Position numbers and translations under genes: made by a program. Below the pieces are notes generated by a model. That model was not told the origin of the DNA, made no database searches, and saw only the letters and a program-made list of their open reading frames with translations. From the NCBI GenBank assembly GCA_965662345.1, contig CBFIHE010000003.1, positions 1 to 64,000 of the forward strand: DNA of 64,000 nt, read 5' to 3'. Shown here piece by piece: positions 34,479-42,934 of this stretch; position 1 is the stretch's first letter, and every line of letters starts with the position of its first letter. Source of the stretch: UBA6049 sp965662345. GTDB taxonomy: Bacteria; Bacteroidota; Bacteroidia; Flavobacteriales_G; Salibacteraceae.

Positions 34479-36917
34479 ATGAGTGCGGGAATTCAAGCCG
34501 TAGAGCAGTGGTTTCAATCTAAGAATTGGAGCTCTTTTCCTTTTCAGCAAGAAGCATGGGAAGCATATCTTAATGGCGAGAATGGGTTGGTAAACGCACC
34601 CACCGGTTCGGGTAAAACATATTCGTTATTAGGTGGAATTATTGCCAATAAAATCAATCAAACTGGTAAGAAGAAGGATACTGGTTTAAGGGTTATCTGG
34701 ATTACTCCTATTCGCGCCTTAGCGAAAGAAATCTTGCAGTCATCTGAACGTATGATTTCGGGAGTTGAAATAGAGTGGGAAGTAGGTGTACGTACGGGAG
34801 ATACTTCCACCAAGCAGCGTGCTGCCCAAAAACGTAAAATGCCGCAAATCCTAATTACTACCCCTGAGAGTTTACAGTTGCTTTTGGCTCAAAAGAAGTA
34901 TCCAGATACATTTAAACACTTAGAATGTGTGGTTTGTGATGAGTGGCATGAACTCATGGGAAGCAAACGTGGGGTACAAATGGAATTGGCGCTTTCTAGA
35001 CTAAAAACAGTTGCCACTAATCTTCGCGTTTGGGGTATTTCTGCCACCATTGGAAACATGGATGAGAGCATTCGTGTGTTACTAGGTCAAGATTACCAGA
35101 GTAGGCCCAAGCGATTTGTAAAGTCAGAAATCAGAAAGGAACTGGAAGTCATTAGTGTTCTGCCAGAATCACCAGAGATGTTTCCTTGGAGTGGCCATTT
35201 GGGTATAAAGCTCTTAGAATATGTGGTACCCATCCTCAAAAAGAGTAAAACCACACTTATTTTCACCAATACGCGAAGTCAGTGCGAAATTTGGTATCAA
35301 CGTATTCTGGATGTAGCTCCTGAGTTAGCAGGTCAAATCGCCATGCATCACGGCAGTATATCTCGTGAATTGCGCGATTGGGTAGAAGATGCGCTGCACG
35401 ATGAAAAGCTAAAAGCCGTGGTGTGTACCTCTAGCTTAGACTTAGGCGTAGACTTTAGACCAGTTGAAACTATTGTTCAAATAGGCGGACCCAAAGGTGT
35501 TGCTCGGTTTGCGCAACGCGCGGGTAGAAGCGGTCATAGACCAGGAGAAAAAAGTACCATCTATTTTGTACCCACCCATTCGCTTGAACTTATTGAGGCC
35601 GCGGCATTGCGATACAGCATAGATAAGAGTGAAATGGAAGCGCGCATTCCATTCATTAGAAGCTTTGACACCCTGGTTCAGTACCTTACTACATTAGCAG
35701 TATCTGATGGGTTTTATCCAGATGAGATTTTTTCTGAAATTAAGAACACGTTCTGCTTTTCTTCTATCAATGAAGAAGAATGGCAATGGTGCTTGAATTA
35801 CATTACAACAGGTGGTTCTAGCTTAAAGGGATATGATGAGTTTCATAAATTAGAGGTAGAAGAAGACGGAAAATACAAAGTAAACTCCAGAAGAATTGCC
35901 CTTAGACACAGGCTCCAAATAGGCACTATTGTTTCTGATGCTATGCTAACCGTTAAGTTTGTACGCGGAGGTAGATTAGGAAGCATAGAAGAATCTTTCA
36001 TCTCAAAATTAGCCCCAGGAGATGTGTTCTGGTTCGCGGGTAGGAGTTTGGAGTTGGTGCGTATCAAAGACATGGTGGTACAAGTAAAAGCAAGCCAAGA
36101 AAAGACTGGAAAAATCCCTGCTTGGCAAGGGGGGCGAATGCCGCTGAGTTCTAATCTATCTTCTGCTCTCAGGTACAAGTTGAATGAGGCGATTTCTGGA
36201 AAAACCTCAGACATTGAATTAGACTTTATTCAACCATTGCTTGCCTTTCAACGTGAAAGGAGTCACGTTCCCAATGAAGATGAATTTCTTATTGAGTGTT
36301 TTAAAACAAGAGAAGGGCATCATGCCGTAATGTATCCGTTTGATGGCAGGTTTGTTCATGAAGGTATTGCGGGTCTTTTGGCGTATCGCATCAGTTTACT
36401 CCTTCCTATTTCTTTTTCTATAGCATTGAATGACTATGGTTTTGAGTTAGTTTCAGACCAACCTATTCCCATTCAAGAAGTACTAGATAATAACTTGTTT
36501 ACCACAGATCATTTGCTAGATGATATTCAAAACAGTGTAAACGCCTCAGAAATGGCACGTAGAAGGTTTAGAGAAATTGCTGGTATTAGTGGACTGGTTT
36601 TTAAAGGCTACCCAGGTAGCTTCAAAAAAGACAAGCACTTGCAGTCTTCTTCGCAATTATTTTTTGACGTGTTCAAAGATTATGAACCCACGAATTTACT
36701 CTTCAAACAATCGTACGATGAGGCCATGGAGTTTCAACTAGAGTTCACGCGTTTAAGAGAAGCATTATTGCGCATAAATTCCCAATCCCCTGTGGTTACT
36801 TATCCTGAGAAGCCTACCCCATTTGCCTTTCCTATTATGGTAGATAGGCTTCGTGAACGATTTATTGGTGAATCTCTAGAAGAGCGAATCGCCAAGATGA
36901 AGGTTCAATTCAGCTAA
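34479..36917 (+). CDS. Ligase-associated DNA damage response DEXH-box helicase (Lhr-like)
   Basis: The 812-residue superfamily 2 helicase has Walker A NAPTGSGKTYSLLGG, motif Ia TPIRALAKEI, the DEXH box VVCDEWHELMG, motif III ISATIG, and motif VI RFAQRAGRSGHRPGE. The second half is the Lhr-type winged-helix/core extension. This subfamily usually sits in an operon with an ATP-dependent DNA ligase, an exonuclease and the phosphoesterase PdeM, a set linked to DNA damage response. Here only PdeM follows; ligase and exonuclease genes are not adjacent. Confidence 0.93.
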   Translation: MSAGIQAVEQWFQSKNWSSFPFQQEAWEAYLNGENGLVNAPTGSGKTYSLLGGIIANKINQTGKKKDTGLRVIWITPIRALAKEILQSSERMISGVEIEWEVGVRTGDTSTKQRAAQKRKMPQILITTPESLQLLLAQKKYPDTFKHLECVVCDEWHELMGSKRGVQMELALSRLKTVATNLRVWGISATIGNMDESIRVLLGQDYQSRPKRFVKSEIRKELEVISVLPESPEMFPWSGHLGIKLLEYVVPILKKSKTTLIFTNTRSQCEIWYQRILDVAPELAGQIAMHHGSISRELRDWVEDALHDEKLKAVVCTSSLDLGVDFRPVETIVQIGGPKGVARFAQRAGRSGHRPGEKSTIYFVPTHSLELIEAAALRYSIDKSEMEARIPFIRSFDTLVQYLTTLAVSDGFYPDEIFSEIKNTFCFSSINEEEWQWCLNYITTGGSSLKGYDEFHKLEVEEDGKYKVNSRRIALRHRLQIGTIVSDAMLTVKFVRGGRLGSIEESFISKLAPGDVFWFAGRSLELVRIKDMVVQVKASQEKTGKIPAWQGGRMPLSSNLSSALRYKLNEAISGKTSDIELDFIQPLLAFQRERSHVPNEDEFLIECFKTREGHHAVMYPFDGRFVHEGIAGLLAYRISLLLPISFSIALNDYGFELVSDQPIPIQEVLDNNLFTTDHLLDDIQNSVNASEMARRRFREIAGISGLVFKGYPGSFKKDKHLQSSSQLFFDVFKDYEPTNLLFKQSYDEAMEFQLEFTRLREALLRINSQSPVVTYPEKPTPFAFPIMVDRLRERFIGESLEERIAKMKVQFS

Positions 36918-36934
36918 TGTAATTTCTTTGACTC

Positions 36935-37585
36935 GTGGAAGTAAACTTAGCGCCTTGGGTAGAGGTAGATTTGGTGTTAGACCATCGCAAAGCGATGTAC
37001 GTTCCCGTATCTAAAACACTGGTCATTAGCGACTGGCATTTGGGCAAGGTGAGTCACTTTCGCAAGCATGGAATTGGTGTTCCAGACCAAGTGCGTTTTG
37101 CCAATTTAGAAGTGTTTGATGTGTTGATGCACCAATACAAACCAGAGCGCGTGTTGTTTTTGGGAGATTTATTCCACTCAGACTATAACTTAGAATGGGA
37201 AGAATTTGGTCGATTTATTCAACACTATACTCAGATTGAGTGGCTATTGGTAGAGGGGAATCACGATATTATGCACCCCAGTGTATATGCTAAGTTTAAC
37301 ATTCAAGTCCACCCTAGTACACTTCAAGAAGGCGACTTGCTGTATTCTCATGAACCGCTTGAAGGAGATTACAAAGGGTATAACCTATGCGGTCACATCC
37401 ACCCTGGAGTACGTATGGTAGGAAAGGGTAAACAGTCGTTACGTTTGGCAGCATTTCATTTTACCCAAAAGCAAGCCATCTTACCCGCTTTTGGAAATTT
37501 CACAGGCAAATACACCATCAAACCCAAAAAGCGCGACCGTGTTTTTGTGTGTTCTGTGAACGCGGTAATTGATGGAAGTCCTTAA
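36935..37585 (+). CDS. pdeM: Ligase-associated DNA damage response endonuclease PdeM
   Basis: The 216-residue metallophosphoesterase shows all the calcineurin-type metal motifs: ISDWHLGKVSHFRKHG, FLGDLFHSDYN, LLVEGNHD, YSHEPL and CGHIHPGVRM. PdeM proteins are the nuclease member of the ligase-associated repair set and act with the helicase encoded just upstream. It begins with GTG. The gap of 17 bases and shared direction support one operon. No ligase gene follows; the next genes are a toxin-antitoxin pair on the other strand. Confidence 0.93.
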   Translation: MEVNLAPWVEVDLVLDHRKAMYVPVSKTLVISDWHLGKVSHFRKHGIGVPDQVRFANLEVFDVLMHQYKPERVLFLGDLFHSDYNLEWEEFGRFIQHYTQIEWLLVEGNHDIMHPSVYAKFNIQVHPSTLQEGDLLYSHEPLEGDYKGYNLCGHIHPGVRMVGKGKQSLRLAAFHFTQKQAILPAFGNFTGKYTIKPKKRDRVFVCSVNAVIDGSP

Positions 37586-37595
37586 AATTAGGTCC

Positions 37596-37850
37596 TTAGT
37601 AGTGGTAGCGACATTGAAGAATTCTAACCTCATTGTGCGTTACTCGATACACCAACCTATGTTCTAGTGTAATTCTTCTAGACCAATACCCAGTTAAATC
37701 ATGCTTTAGTGGCTCAGGAGAACCAATTCCATCATGAGGGTTTCTCATGATATCCTTGATGAGCTCGTTTACCTTCCTCAGAACTTTTTTGTCATGCTTT
37801 TGCCAATAAAGGTAGTCCTCCCAAGCAGGGGTCATAAAAACGATTTTCAT
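37596..37850 (-). CDS. yoeB: YoeB family toxin (ribosome-dependent mRNA endonuclease)
   Basis: The 84-residue protein matches Txe/YoeB along its length: FMTPAWEDYLYWQKHDKKVL at the N-terminus, GIGSPEPLKHDLTGYWSRRI in the middle, and EHRLVYRV...ILQCRYHY at the end. The catalytic Glu (of LEHRLVYR), Arg and the C-terminal His-Tyr are all present, so it should be active. YoeB cleaves mRNA at the ribosomal A site when freed from its antitoxin. Its start overlaps the yefM stop by four bases (ATGA). Confidence 0.95.
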   Translation of the reverse strand: MKIVFMTPAWEDYLYWQKHDKKVLRKVNELIKDIMRNPHDGIGSPEPLKHDLTGYWSRRITLEHRLVYRVTHNEVRILQCRYHY

Positions 37851-38101
37851 GGCTCAATAAGGCTATGTTCTACTCCTTTATTGGCTTCATCTTGTTCTAA
37901 CGCCCTTAATAGACGTTCGGCATTTTTAGGGCTTCGCAGTAAGTGATAGGTTTCTTGCATACTTAAGTATTCATTTTTGCTAATAAGCACCATATCCCGA
38001 CCCTTGGGACGTGATATAAACAGAGGCTTACCCATGCTAAACACCTTCTCGAAGTATGCGCGCATGTTCTGCCTAAAATCGGTATATGTTGTGATTTCCA
38101 T
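37847..38101 (-). CDS. yefM: YefM/Phd family antitoxin
   Basis: The 84-residue antitoxin has the YefM N-terminal DNA-binding/dimerisation fold (TYTDFRQNMRAYFEKVF, PLFISRPKGRDMVLISKNEY) and an acidic C-terminal toxin-binding tail (RALEQDEANKGVEHS). It precedes and overlaps yoeB, the standard order, so the complex can repress its own promoter. A promoter with an inverted GTACA repeat lies just upstream. Confidence 0.95.
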   Translation of the reverse strand: MEITTYTDFRQNMRAYFEKVFSMGKPLFISRPKGRDMVLISKNEYLSMQETYHLLRSPKNAERLLRALEQDEANKGVEHSLIEP

Positions 38102-38127
38102 TTGCTTCTTTGTGCATTGATTCAGAG

Positions 38128-38150
38128 CAAAAGTACAGAATCTTGTACTT
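38128..38150 (-). promoter_or_regulatory. yefM-yoeB promoter and palindromic operator
   Basis: The -7 box TACTTTTG (minus strand, 38135-38128) matches the consensus exactly. It overlaps a seven-base inverted repeat, AAGTACA (38131-38137) and TGTACTT (38144-38150). Each arm contains a form of the TGTAC core known from the E. coli YefM operator, so autoregulation is likely. Confidence 0.65.
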
Positions 38151-38180
38151 AATCAAGCAGCAAACCGAATTTCGCTTGAA

Positions 38181-38609
38181 TTAATCAACCGTTGCAATAC
38201 ACTTCAGCTCAATCGCAATTGGTGTGGGAAGCGAGTTGATTTCTACCGTTGTTCTACATGGCTGATTATCCTTGAAGTACTCTGCGTAGACTTCATTGTA
38301 TACTTTGAAATCGCGCTTCATGTTTACCAAGAAAACCGTTACGTCTACCAAGTTATCCCAGCTTGAACCTGATGCTTCTAAAACAGCTCTAACGTTGTCA
38401 AAAACAGAGCGGCACTGCGCCTCAAAATCAAACTCAATGAAATTTCCGTTATGGTCTAGTTTTAAGCCAGGCACACCAGAGTCGTTGGCATCAGAACCAG
38501 CCGTTCTTGGACCAACACCAGATAAGAACAAGAGGTTTCCAACTTTGCGCGCATGTGGGTACAATCCAACGGGTTTTGGGGCTTTATCGGCATTTATTTT
38601 TTCAGACAT
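38181..38609 (-). CDS. RidA family protein
   Basis: The 142-residue protein belongs to the RidA/YjgF/Rid family, which includes deaminases of reactive enamines/imines and 2-aminomuconate deaminase. PVGLYPHARKVGNLLFLSG is at the N-terminus, and the catalytic Arg is in the conserved PCRTTVEINSLP. A ten-residue insert (GSDANDSGVPGLKLDHNG) is typical of the 2-aminomuconate deaminase-like subgroup. Its ATG lies inside the end of the symporter gene (8-base overlap), so the two are coupled. An imperfect stem (TTAATCAAGC with GCTTGAATTAA, 38149-38183) covers its stop codon. Confidence 0.9.
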   Translation of the reverse strand: MSEKINADKAPKPVGLYPHARKVGNLLFLSGVGPRTAGSDANDSGVPGLKLDHNGNFIEFDFEAQCRSVFDNVRAVLEASGSSWDNLVDVTVFLVNMKRDFKVYNEVYAEYFKDNQPCRTTVEINSLPTPIAIELKCIATVD

Positions 38610-40305
38610 CGGTTTCTGCTTTTGGAATGAATACTTGAATTACTAATGCTACGCCTACAACAACAGCACAGCCAAATAAGTTGTACCAAAGGTAGGGCAC
38701 ATCTAGAATTTCATAAACGGTTAAAAAGTGAAGACTTACCACAAAGACTTCGCCAACTATTCCCGCAATTAATGTGGCCTTGGCTTTTATGTGTTTTAGG
38801 AAAAAGGCAATTAAGAAAACACCCAAAATAGTTCCGTAGAATAGAGAGCCAAGTACATTTACCAATTGAATAAGGTTCTCAAATAAATTGGCGCTTAGCG
38901 CAATGATAATGGCCATGATTCCCCACCCTAAGGTAAAGAGTTTAGAAACCTTAACATCATTCGCATCTGTAGAGGCAGACTTACTTAAACGTTTGTAGTA
39001 ATCTACTACTGTTGTGCTTGCTAGTGCATTGAGCTCACCCGCAGTGCTGCTCATAGCGGCAGACATAATTACAGCCAATAACAACCCAATTATGCCGTGT
39101 GGCAGGTAAGTAATAATAAAGGTAAGAAAGACATAATCTGTATCACGCGTTTCTATGGAGTCATCGGCTTTTACCAAGAGCGATTTTAGCTCTCCACGTA
39201 TGGATTCACTCTCTTTGTAGGCTTCTGCCGCTTGTTGGGCAGCTTCTTGTTGAATTTCTGCATCGGTCTCTGCTAAATACACTTGCAGGTGCTCTTTTTT
39301 CACTTCAAACGCATCGGCATAGGCCTGTTCTTGTGCTTCAATATCTGCTTTGAGTTCAGTTGCTTTAGCTCGGTCTAAACCTGGTTGATTAAAGAATGCA
39401 GGAGGTTCATTGAACTGGTAGAACACAAATACCATAATACCCACAAACAGTATGAAGAACTGCATTGGAACCTTAAGAATGGCGTTGAATATGAGACCCA
39501 TTCTACTCTCATAAACGCTTTTACCGCCTAGGTAGCGCTGCACTTGCGATTGGTCTGTTCCAAAATAAGAAAGTGCAAGAAAGAAACCACCTAAGAGTCC
39601 TGTCCATAAGGTGTATCTGTTTTCTGGATCTAGCGTGGTATCAACAATTTCCATTTTACCCATAAAGCCAGCAATGTTCACGGCCTCAGTAAAAGATAGC
39701 TGCTCTGGAAGGGCTTTCAAAATGAGGAAGAAAGCGATAAACATACCCGCGAATATCACTGCCATTTGCCATTTCTGGGTAATGCTAACAGCTTTAGTTC
39801 CCCCTGATACAGTGTAAATAATAACCAATATCCCTACCAAGAGATTGGTAAATGTGAGGTTCCAACCTAACAAAGTTGAAAGTACAATGGCAGGAGCGTA
39901 GATGGTAATTCCTGCAGCTAACCCGCGTGAAATCAAAAACAAGAATGCCGTGAACATCCGTACCCGCACATCAAACCGGTTTTCCAGATATTCATAAGCC
40001 GTGTATACGTTCAGCTTGTAGTAGATGGGTATGAAAACTGTTGAAATTACAATCACCGCCAGGGGTAGCCCAAAATAAAATTGAACGAAACCCATGCCAC
40101 TTTCATAGGCCTGGCCCGGAGTGCTTAAAAAGGTAATGGCGCTGGCTTGTGTAGCCATTATAGATAGTCCAATGGTATACCACTTTAGCGTATTATCTCC
40201 TTTTAGGTATCCACTAATGGCGGTTTGTTTACGGGTTTTCCAAGTGCCATATCCTACAATGGCCGCCAACGTTCCAAAAAGTACAATCCAATCTAGCCAC
40301 TCCAT
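38602..40305 (-). CDS. Sodium/solute symporter (SSS family)
   Basis: The 567-residue protein has about thirteen membrane helices of the LeuT-like SSS fold, with SIMATQASAITFLSTPGQAY near helix 1 and SYFGTDQSQVQRYLGGKS in the core. Residues of about 305-375 form a soluble, charged, Ala/Glu-rich insert (EAQEQAYADAF, EIQQEAAQQAAEAYKES) likely to be a coiled coil between helices. The solute cannot be read; sialic acid, sugars and amino acids are all family substrates. It is preceded by a tiny membrane-protein gene and followed by the coupled RidA gene. Confidence 0.93.
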   Translation of the reverse strand: MEWLDWIVLFGTLAAIVGYGTWKTRKQTAISGYLKGDNTLKWYTIGLSIMATQASAITFLSTPGQAYESGMGFVQFYFGLPLAVIVISTVFIPIYYKLNVYTAYEYLENRFDVRVRMFTAFLFLISRGLAAGITIYAPAIVLSTLLGWNLTFTNLLVGILVIIYTVSGGTKAVSITQKWQMAVIFAGMFIAFFLILKALPEQLSFTEAVNIAGFMGKMEIVDTTLDPENRYTLWTGLLGGFFLALSYFGTDQSQVQRYLGGKSVYESRMGLIFNAILKVPMQFFILFVGIMVFVFYQFNEPPAFFNQPGLDRAKATELKADIEAQEQAYADAFEVKKEHLQVYLAETDAEIQQEAAQQAAEAYKESESIRGELKSLLVKADDSIETRDTDYVFLTFIITYLPHGIIGLLLAVIMSAAMSSTAGELNALASTTVVDYYKRLSKSASTDANDVKVSKLFTLGWGIMAIIIALSANLFENLIQLVNVLGSLFYGTILGVFLIAFFLKHIKAKATLIAGIVGEVFVVSLHFLTVYEILDVPYLWYNLFGCAVVVGVALVIQVFIPKAETDV

Positions 40306-40306
40306 A

Positions 40307-40441
40307 TTAATCGCAGATTAGGCAAGTAAACAGATTGCTCATGTACAGATAAACCAAGATTTGCAACGCTAAGAATCCCAACACAAAGGCATAAATGCGC
40401 TTGAGCTTGGGCGTATCTTCTGGATGGTTATTCTTTTCCAC
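40307..40441 (-). CDS. 44-residue single-pass membrane protein between the PIG-L and symporter genes
   Basis: A GTG-initiated ORF of 44 codons begins inside the end of the PIG-L gene (14-base overlap). It stops two bases from the symporter ATG (TAATATG). The product has a polar N-terminus (MEKNNHPEDTPKLKR), one hydrophobic helix (IYAFVLGFLALQILVYLYM) and a Cys-containing tail (NLFTCLICD). The tight packing between two longer genes on the same strand argues that it is translated. It might be a small accessory subunit of the symporter; that is inference from position only. Confidence 0.65.
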   Translation of the reverse strand: MEKNNHPEDTPKLKRIYAFVLGFLALQILVYLYMSNLFTCLICD

Positions 40442-42917
40442 TCTCTTGTTGTTGCTTGTAACTTACTAAGTTGGCGAAAAGGCGAAAAGCACCTGGAACT
40501 CCAGCGGGCAACTGTCTAAAGAAAGAAATACCCGTAAACACATAGGTTCCTTTGCCATATTCGGTTACCAAGAGTGAACCATCCAAGGGCTCTTCTCCTG
40601 GGTCGCTCCAAGAAATAAGTGCTGTGTAGCGCTCATCTCTTTCTCCAGCAAAATATAATCCACGTTCTTGTACCCAATTCTCAAAATCTGCTTGAGTGAT
40701 GTTGTTGGGGGTATTGAATATGGGATGGTCTTTGGCTAAGAGTGTAGGGGCAGCTTCTTCTACGGTTACCCTACCCCTTGTTAACGAAATGGGATACGGA
40801 CCGATATCTTCTGTTTTCATACCTCGGTTGGTATTGTATTGAACCAATACTGTACCTCCGTTTTGCACATATTGATGGAGTACGGCACTAAATGTGCGCA
40901 TAGATTCTACCTTGTTGTAGGCTCTAATACCAACTACAACAGCATCTAATGCCTGTAACTCTGCCAATGTAGCGCGTTCCGGGTTTACATTCACTACGGT
41001 GTATCCTAACTGAAGGAGCGCATCGGGCACTTCGTCTCCAGCGCCCTCTATGTAGCCCACTTTTTCTCCCACAATTTTTGCGGGGGCAGAAACCAACTTG
41101 ACATTGGTTGGGGCCATAACCACTTGAGTTTCTATGTGTGGATATTCAATCTCTATCAGTTTTTGAATAGATTTTTCTTCACTGCCAGATGTGTAGGAGA
41201 ATGAAAGAGATTCGCTTCCTTGTTCATTACTTGGCTTTATCATAAAGTTGAGATACGTTGCTTCTTCTGCTTTAAGCACTTCCACCATTCGCTCGCTAGG
41301 CTTCACTTTCCAGCCTGGAGGCACATTTGGTTTAATGCGAAATGAATTTAATTCGGTATCGCCTGCCACTACTTTAAGGGTTATTGATTTGGGTTCTGTT
41401 TGGGTAAAAACCAATGTTTTCGCATCTGGCGTTGCTGTTACTTCTGGAACTACCTGTACCTCTCTGTAGAGTTCTCCCAATGCGCGGTCAACATGTTTGT
41501 ATCGCAGTGGGGCGCTGTAGGTAATTTCTGTGTTGAAAAGTGAAACAGTAATAGACGCATTAAGCCAAGCCGGGTTCTGCGGAAGTCCCAACCACTCTTT
41601 CCGGTCTATGGTAAACATGTTGCTTAAAGCTGGTTTTTCTAACCAATACGGATTGGTAATGTCTTTAGGAGCCGTAATTTCTGCCTCTGATTTATGCATT
41701 ACATTGGAAAGTGGAATACCTGTAGTAATCGTTTCGTCTCCAACAACAATTTGCTTTAGCGTAAAATTTGCGCTGTTTTGTGCCAATGCCTCAGCGGTTA
41801 CTTTAAACGGCTGCTTTTGACCAACCAAGGGTTTTTCTGCCAACAGCTCAATCCAAAGACCACCGCAGGCTGCAATGATTGTTTTTAGCTGGTTTAGTTT
41901 ATAGTTTTTATAGGCATGGCTAGGCATAGCCTCCATCTTCTCATAGAGACCTGCCAGTGCTTCAAGAGAAGCGTTAGGATTACGAGCATCGTAGCTATTC
42001 AATATGGTATTTAATGAAGCTGCTATCTCTTGCCCTCCTTGAACGCGATTCCACGTTAAGTCCACCCCTTCAAAAGCATCGGCAGTTGCTGGTTCTCCAT
42101 CTCTAAGTTTCAAATATTCAATTTGCTCACCTTTGGCTAGAGAAGCCCCAAATCCTTGCGAGCTGTGTTGGCTTCTGCTCATTCCTGCTATTTCTGTGTA
42201 AGACCTTCCTAACAGCGGGTTGTAGGCGCCAACATCAACGGTTACATATTCATCTTTGCGCTCAGCGATGTCTTTACCCCACCACGGGCTATCATTAAAG
42301 AAAATGCGTTTGGCTTGCCAGTTGCCGTATTTTTTGGCGCTTGCTGGAAATTGAGAAGCATCTGCAGTAAGGTTAAATGCTTCTTCAGCCAAAATAGCAC
42401 TTGCACTATGGTGTCCGTGGCCCGCATAATTGTTGGGCGGAAAGCGCAGGACAATCACATCAGGTTTGAACTTACGTATAGTCATTACCACATCTGCCAA
42501 GATGCTATCGCGGTTCCATTTTTCCAATGTTTCATCAGATGTTTTGGAGTAACCAAAATCTACTGCTCGCGTAAAGAACTGTTCTCCGCCATCTATCTTT
42601 CTGGCTTCGCGCAATTCTTGGGTTCTAATGAGTCCCATTAACGCCCCTTTCTCATCGCCAATAAGGTTTTGGCCACCATCACCTCTGGTAAGCGAAAGAT
42701 AGGCTGTACGCACTTTTTTCTCATTGGCTAACCATGCGATGAGTCTGGTATTTTCATCATCTGGATGTGCGGCTAAATACAGTGCATTTCCAACGGTATT
42801 TAGCTTTTCTATTTCGTGTTGTATACGTGCGCCATTCCATCTGGGTTGACTATAAGCCAAGAGAGGAGCGGTAAATAAAAGCAGTGCCGTAGCTTTGCAG
42901 AATCTTCTGATTTGCAT
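40428..42917 (-). CDS. Exported PIG-L family deacetylase with ThuA/amidotransferase-like C-terminus
   Basis: From the ATG at 42917 the product is 829 residues with a signal peptide (FCKATALLLFTAPLLAYSQ). The PIG-L (LmbE) N-acetylglucosamine deacetylase domain (about 25-290) has the zinc motif YLAAHPDDEN and the distal NNYAGHGHHSASA. The middle is beta-rich (NPCBM/NEW2-like cohesive modules), and the last 220 residues (VGYIEGAGDEVPDALLQLGY, DAVVVGIRAYN) look like a class I amidotransferase/ThuA-type fold. It likely removes acetyl groups from amino-sugar glycans in the periplasm. The longer frame to 42950 overlaps the divergent gene. Confidence 0.88.
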   Translation of the reverse strand: MQIRRFCKATALLLFTAPLLAYSQPRWNGARIQHEIEKLNTVGNALYLAAHPDDENTRLIAWLANEKKVRTAYLSLTRGDGGQNLIGDEKGALMGLIRTQELREARKIDGGEQFFTRAVDFGYSKTSDETLEKWNRDSILADVVMTIRKFKPDVIVLRFPPNNYAGHGHHSASAILAEEAFNLTADASQFPASAKKYGNWQAKRIFFNDSPWWGKDIAERKDEYVTVDVGAYNPLLGRSYTEIAGMSRSQHSSQGFGASLAKGEQIEYLKLRDGEPATADAFEGVDLTWNRVQGGQEIAASLNTILNSYDARNPNASLEALAGLYEKMEAMPSHAYKNYKLNQLKTIIAACGGLWIELLAEKPLVGQKQPFKVTAEALAQNSANFTLKQIVVGDETITTGIPLSNVMHKSEAEITAPKDITNPYWLEKPALSNMFTIDRKEWLGLPQNPAWLNASITVSLFNTEITYSAPLRYKHVDRALGELYREVQVVPEVTATPDAKTLVFTQTEPKSITLKVVAGDTELNSFRIKPNVPPGWKVKPSERMVEVLKAEEATYLNFMIKPSNEQGSESLSFSYTSGSEEKSIQKLIEIEYPHIETQVVMAPTNVKLVSAPAKIVGEKVGYIEGAGDEVPDALLQLGYTVVNVNPERATLAELQALDAVVVGIRAYNKVESMRTFSAVLHQYVQNGGTVLVQYNTNRGMKTEDIGPYPISLTRGRVTVEEAAPTLLAKDHPIFNTPNNITQADFENWVQERGLYFAGERDERYTALISWSDPGEEPLDGSLLVTEYGKGTYVFTGISFFRQLPAGVPGAFRLFANLVSYKQQQESGKE
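42890..42897 (+). promoter_or_regulatory. -7 box for the outer-membrane protein gene, inside the PIG-L CDS
   Basis: TAGCTTTG matches TAnnTTTG exactly, 37 bases before the ATG at 42935. It lies within the first codons of the divergent PIG-L gene. A weaker TTGATTTG ends two bases before the ATG. Confidence 0.45.
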
Positions 42918-42934
42918 GAATTGATTGATTTGAG

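Noticed and set aside
35843..36214. Minus-strand ORF of 123 codons opposite the helicase
   Set aside because: It is a shadow of the helicase gene and has no recognisable features.
37596..38150. The yefM-yoeB pair as part of an integrated mobile element
   Set aside because: No transposase, integrase, direct repeats or other mobile genes lie nearby, so only a stand-alone toxin-antitoxin pair is supported.
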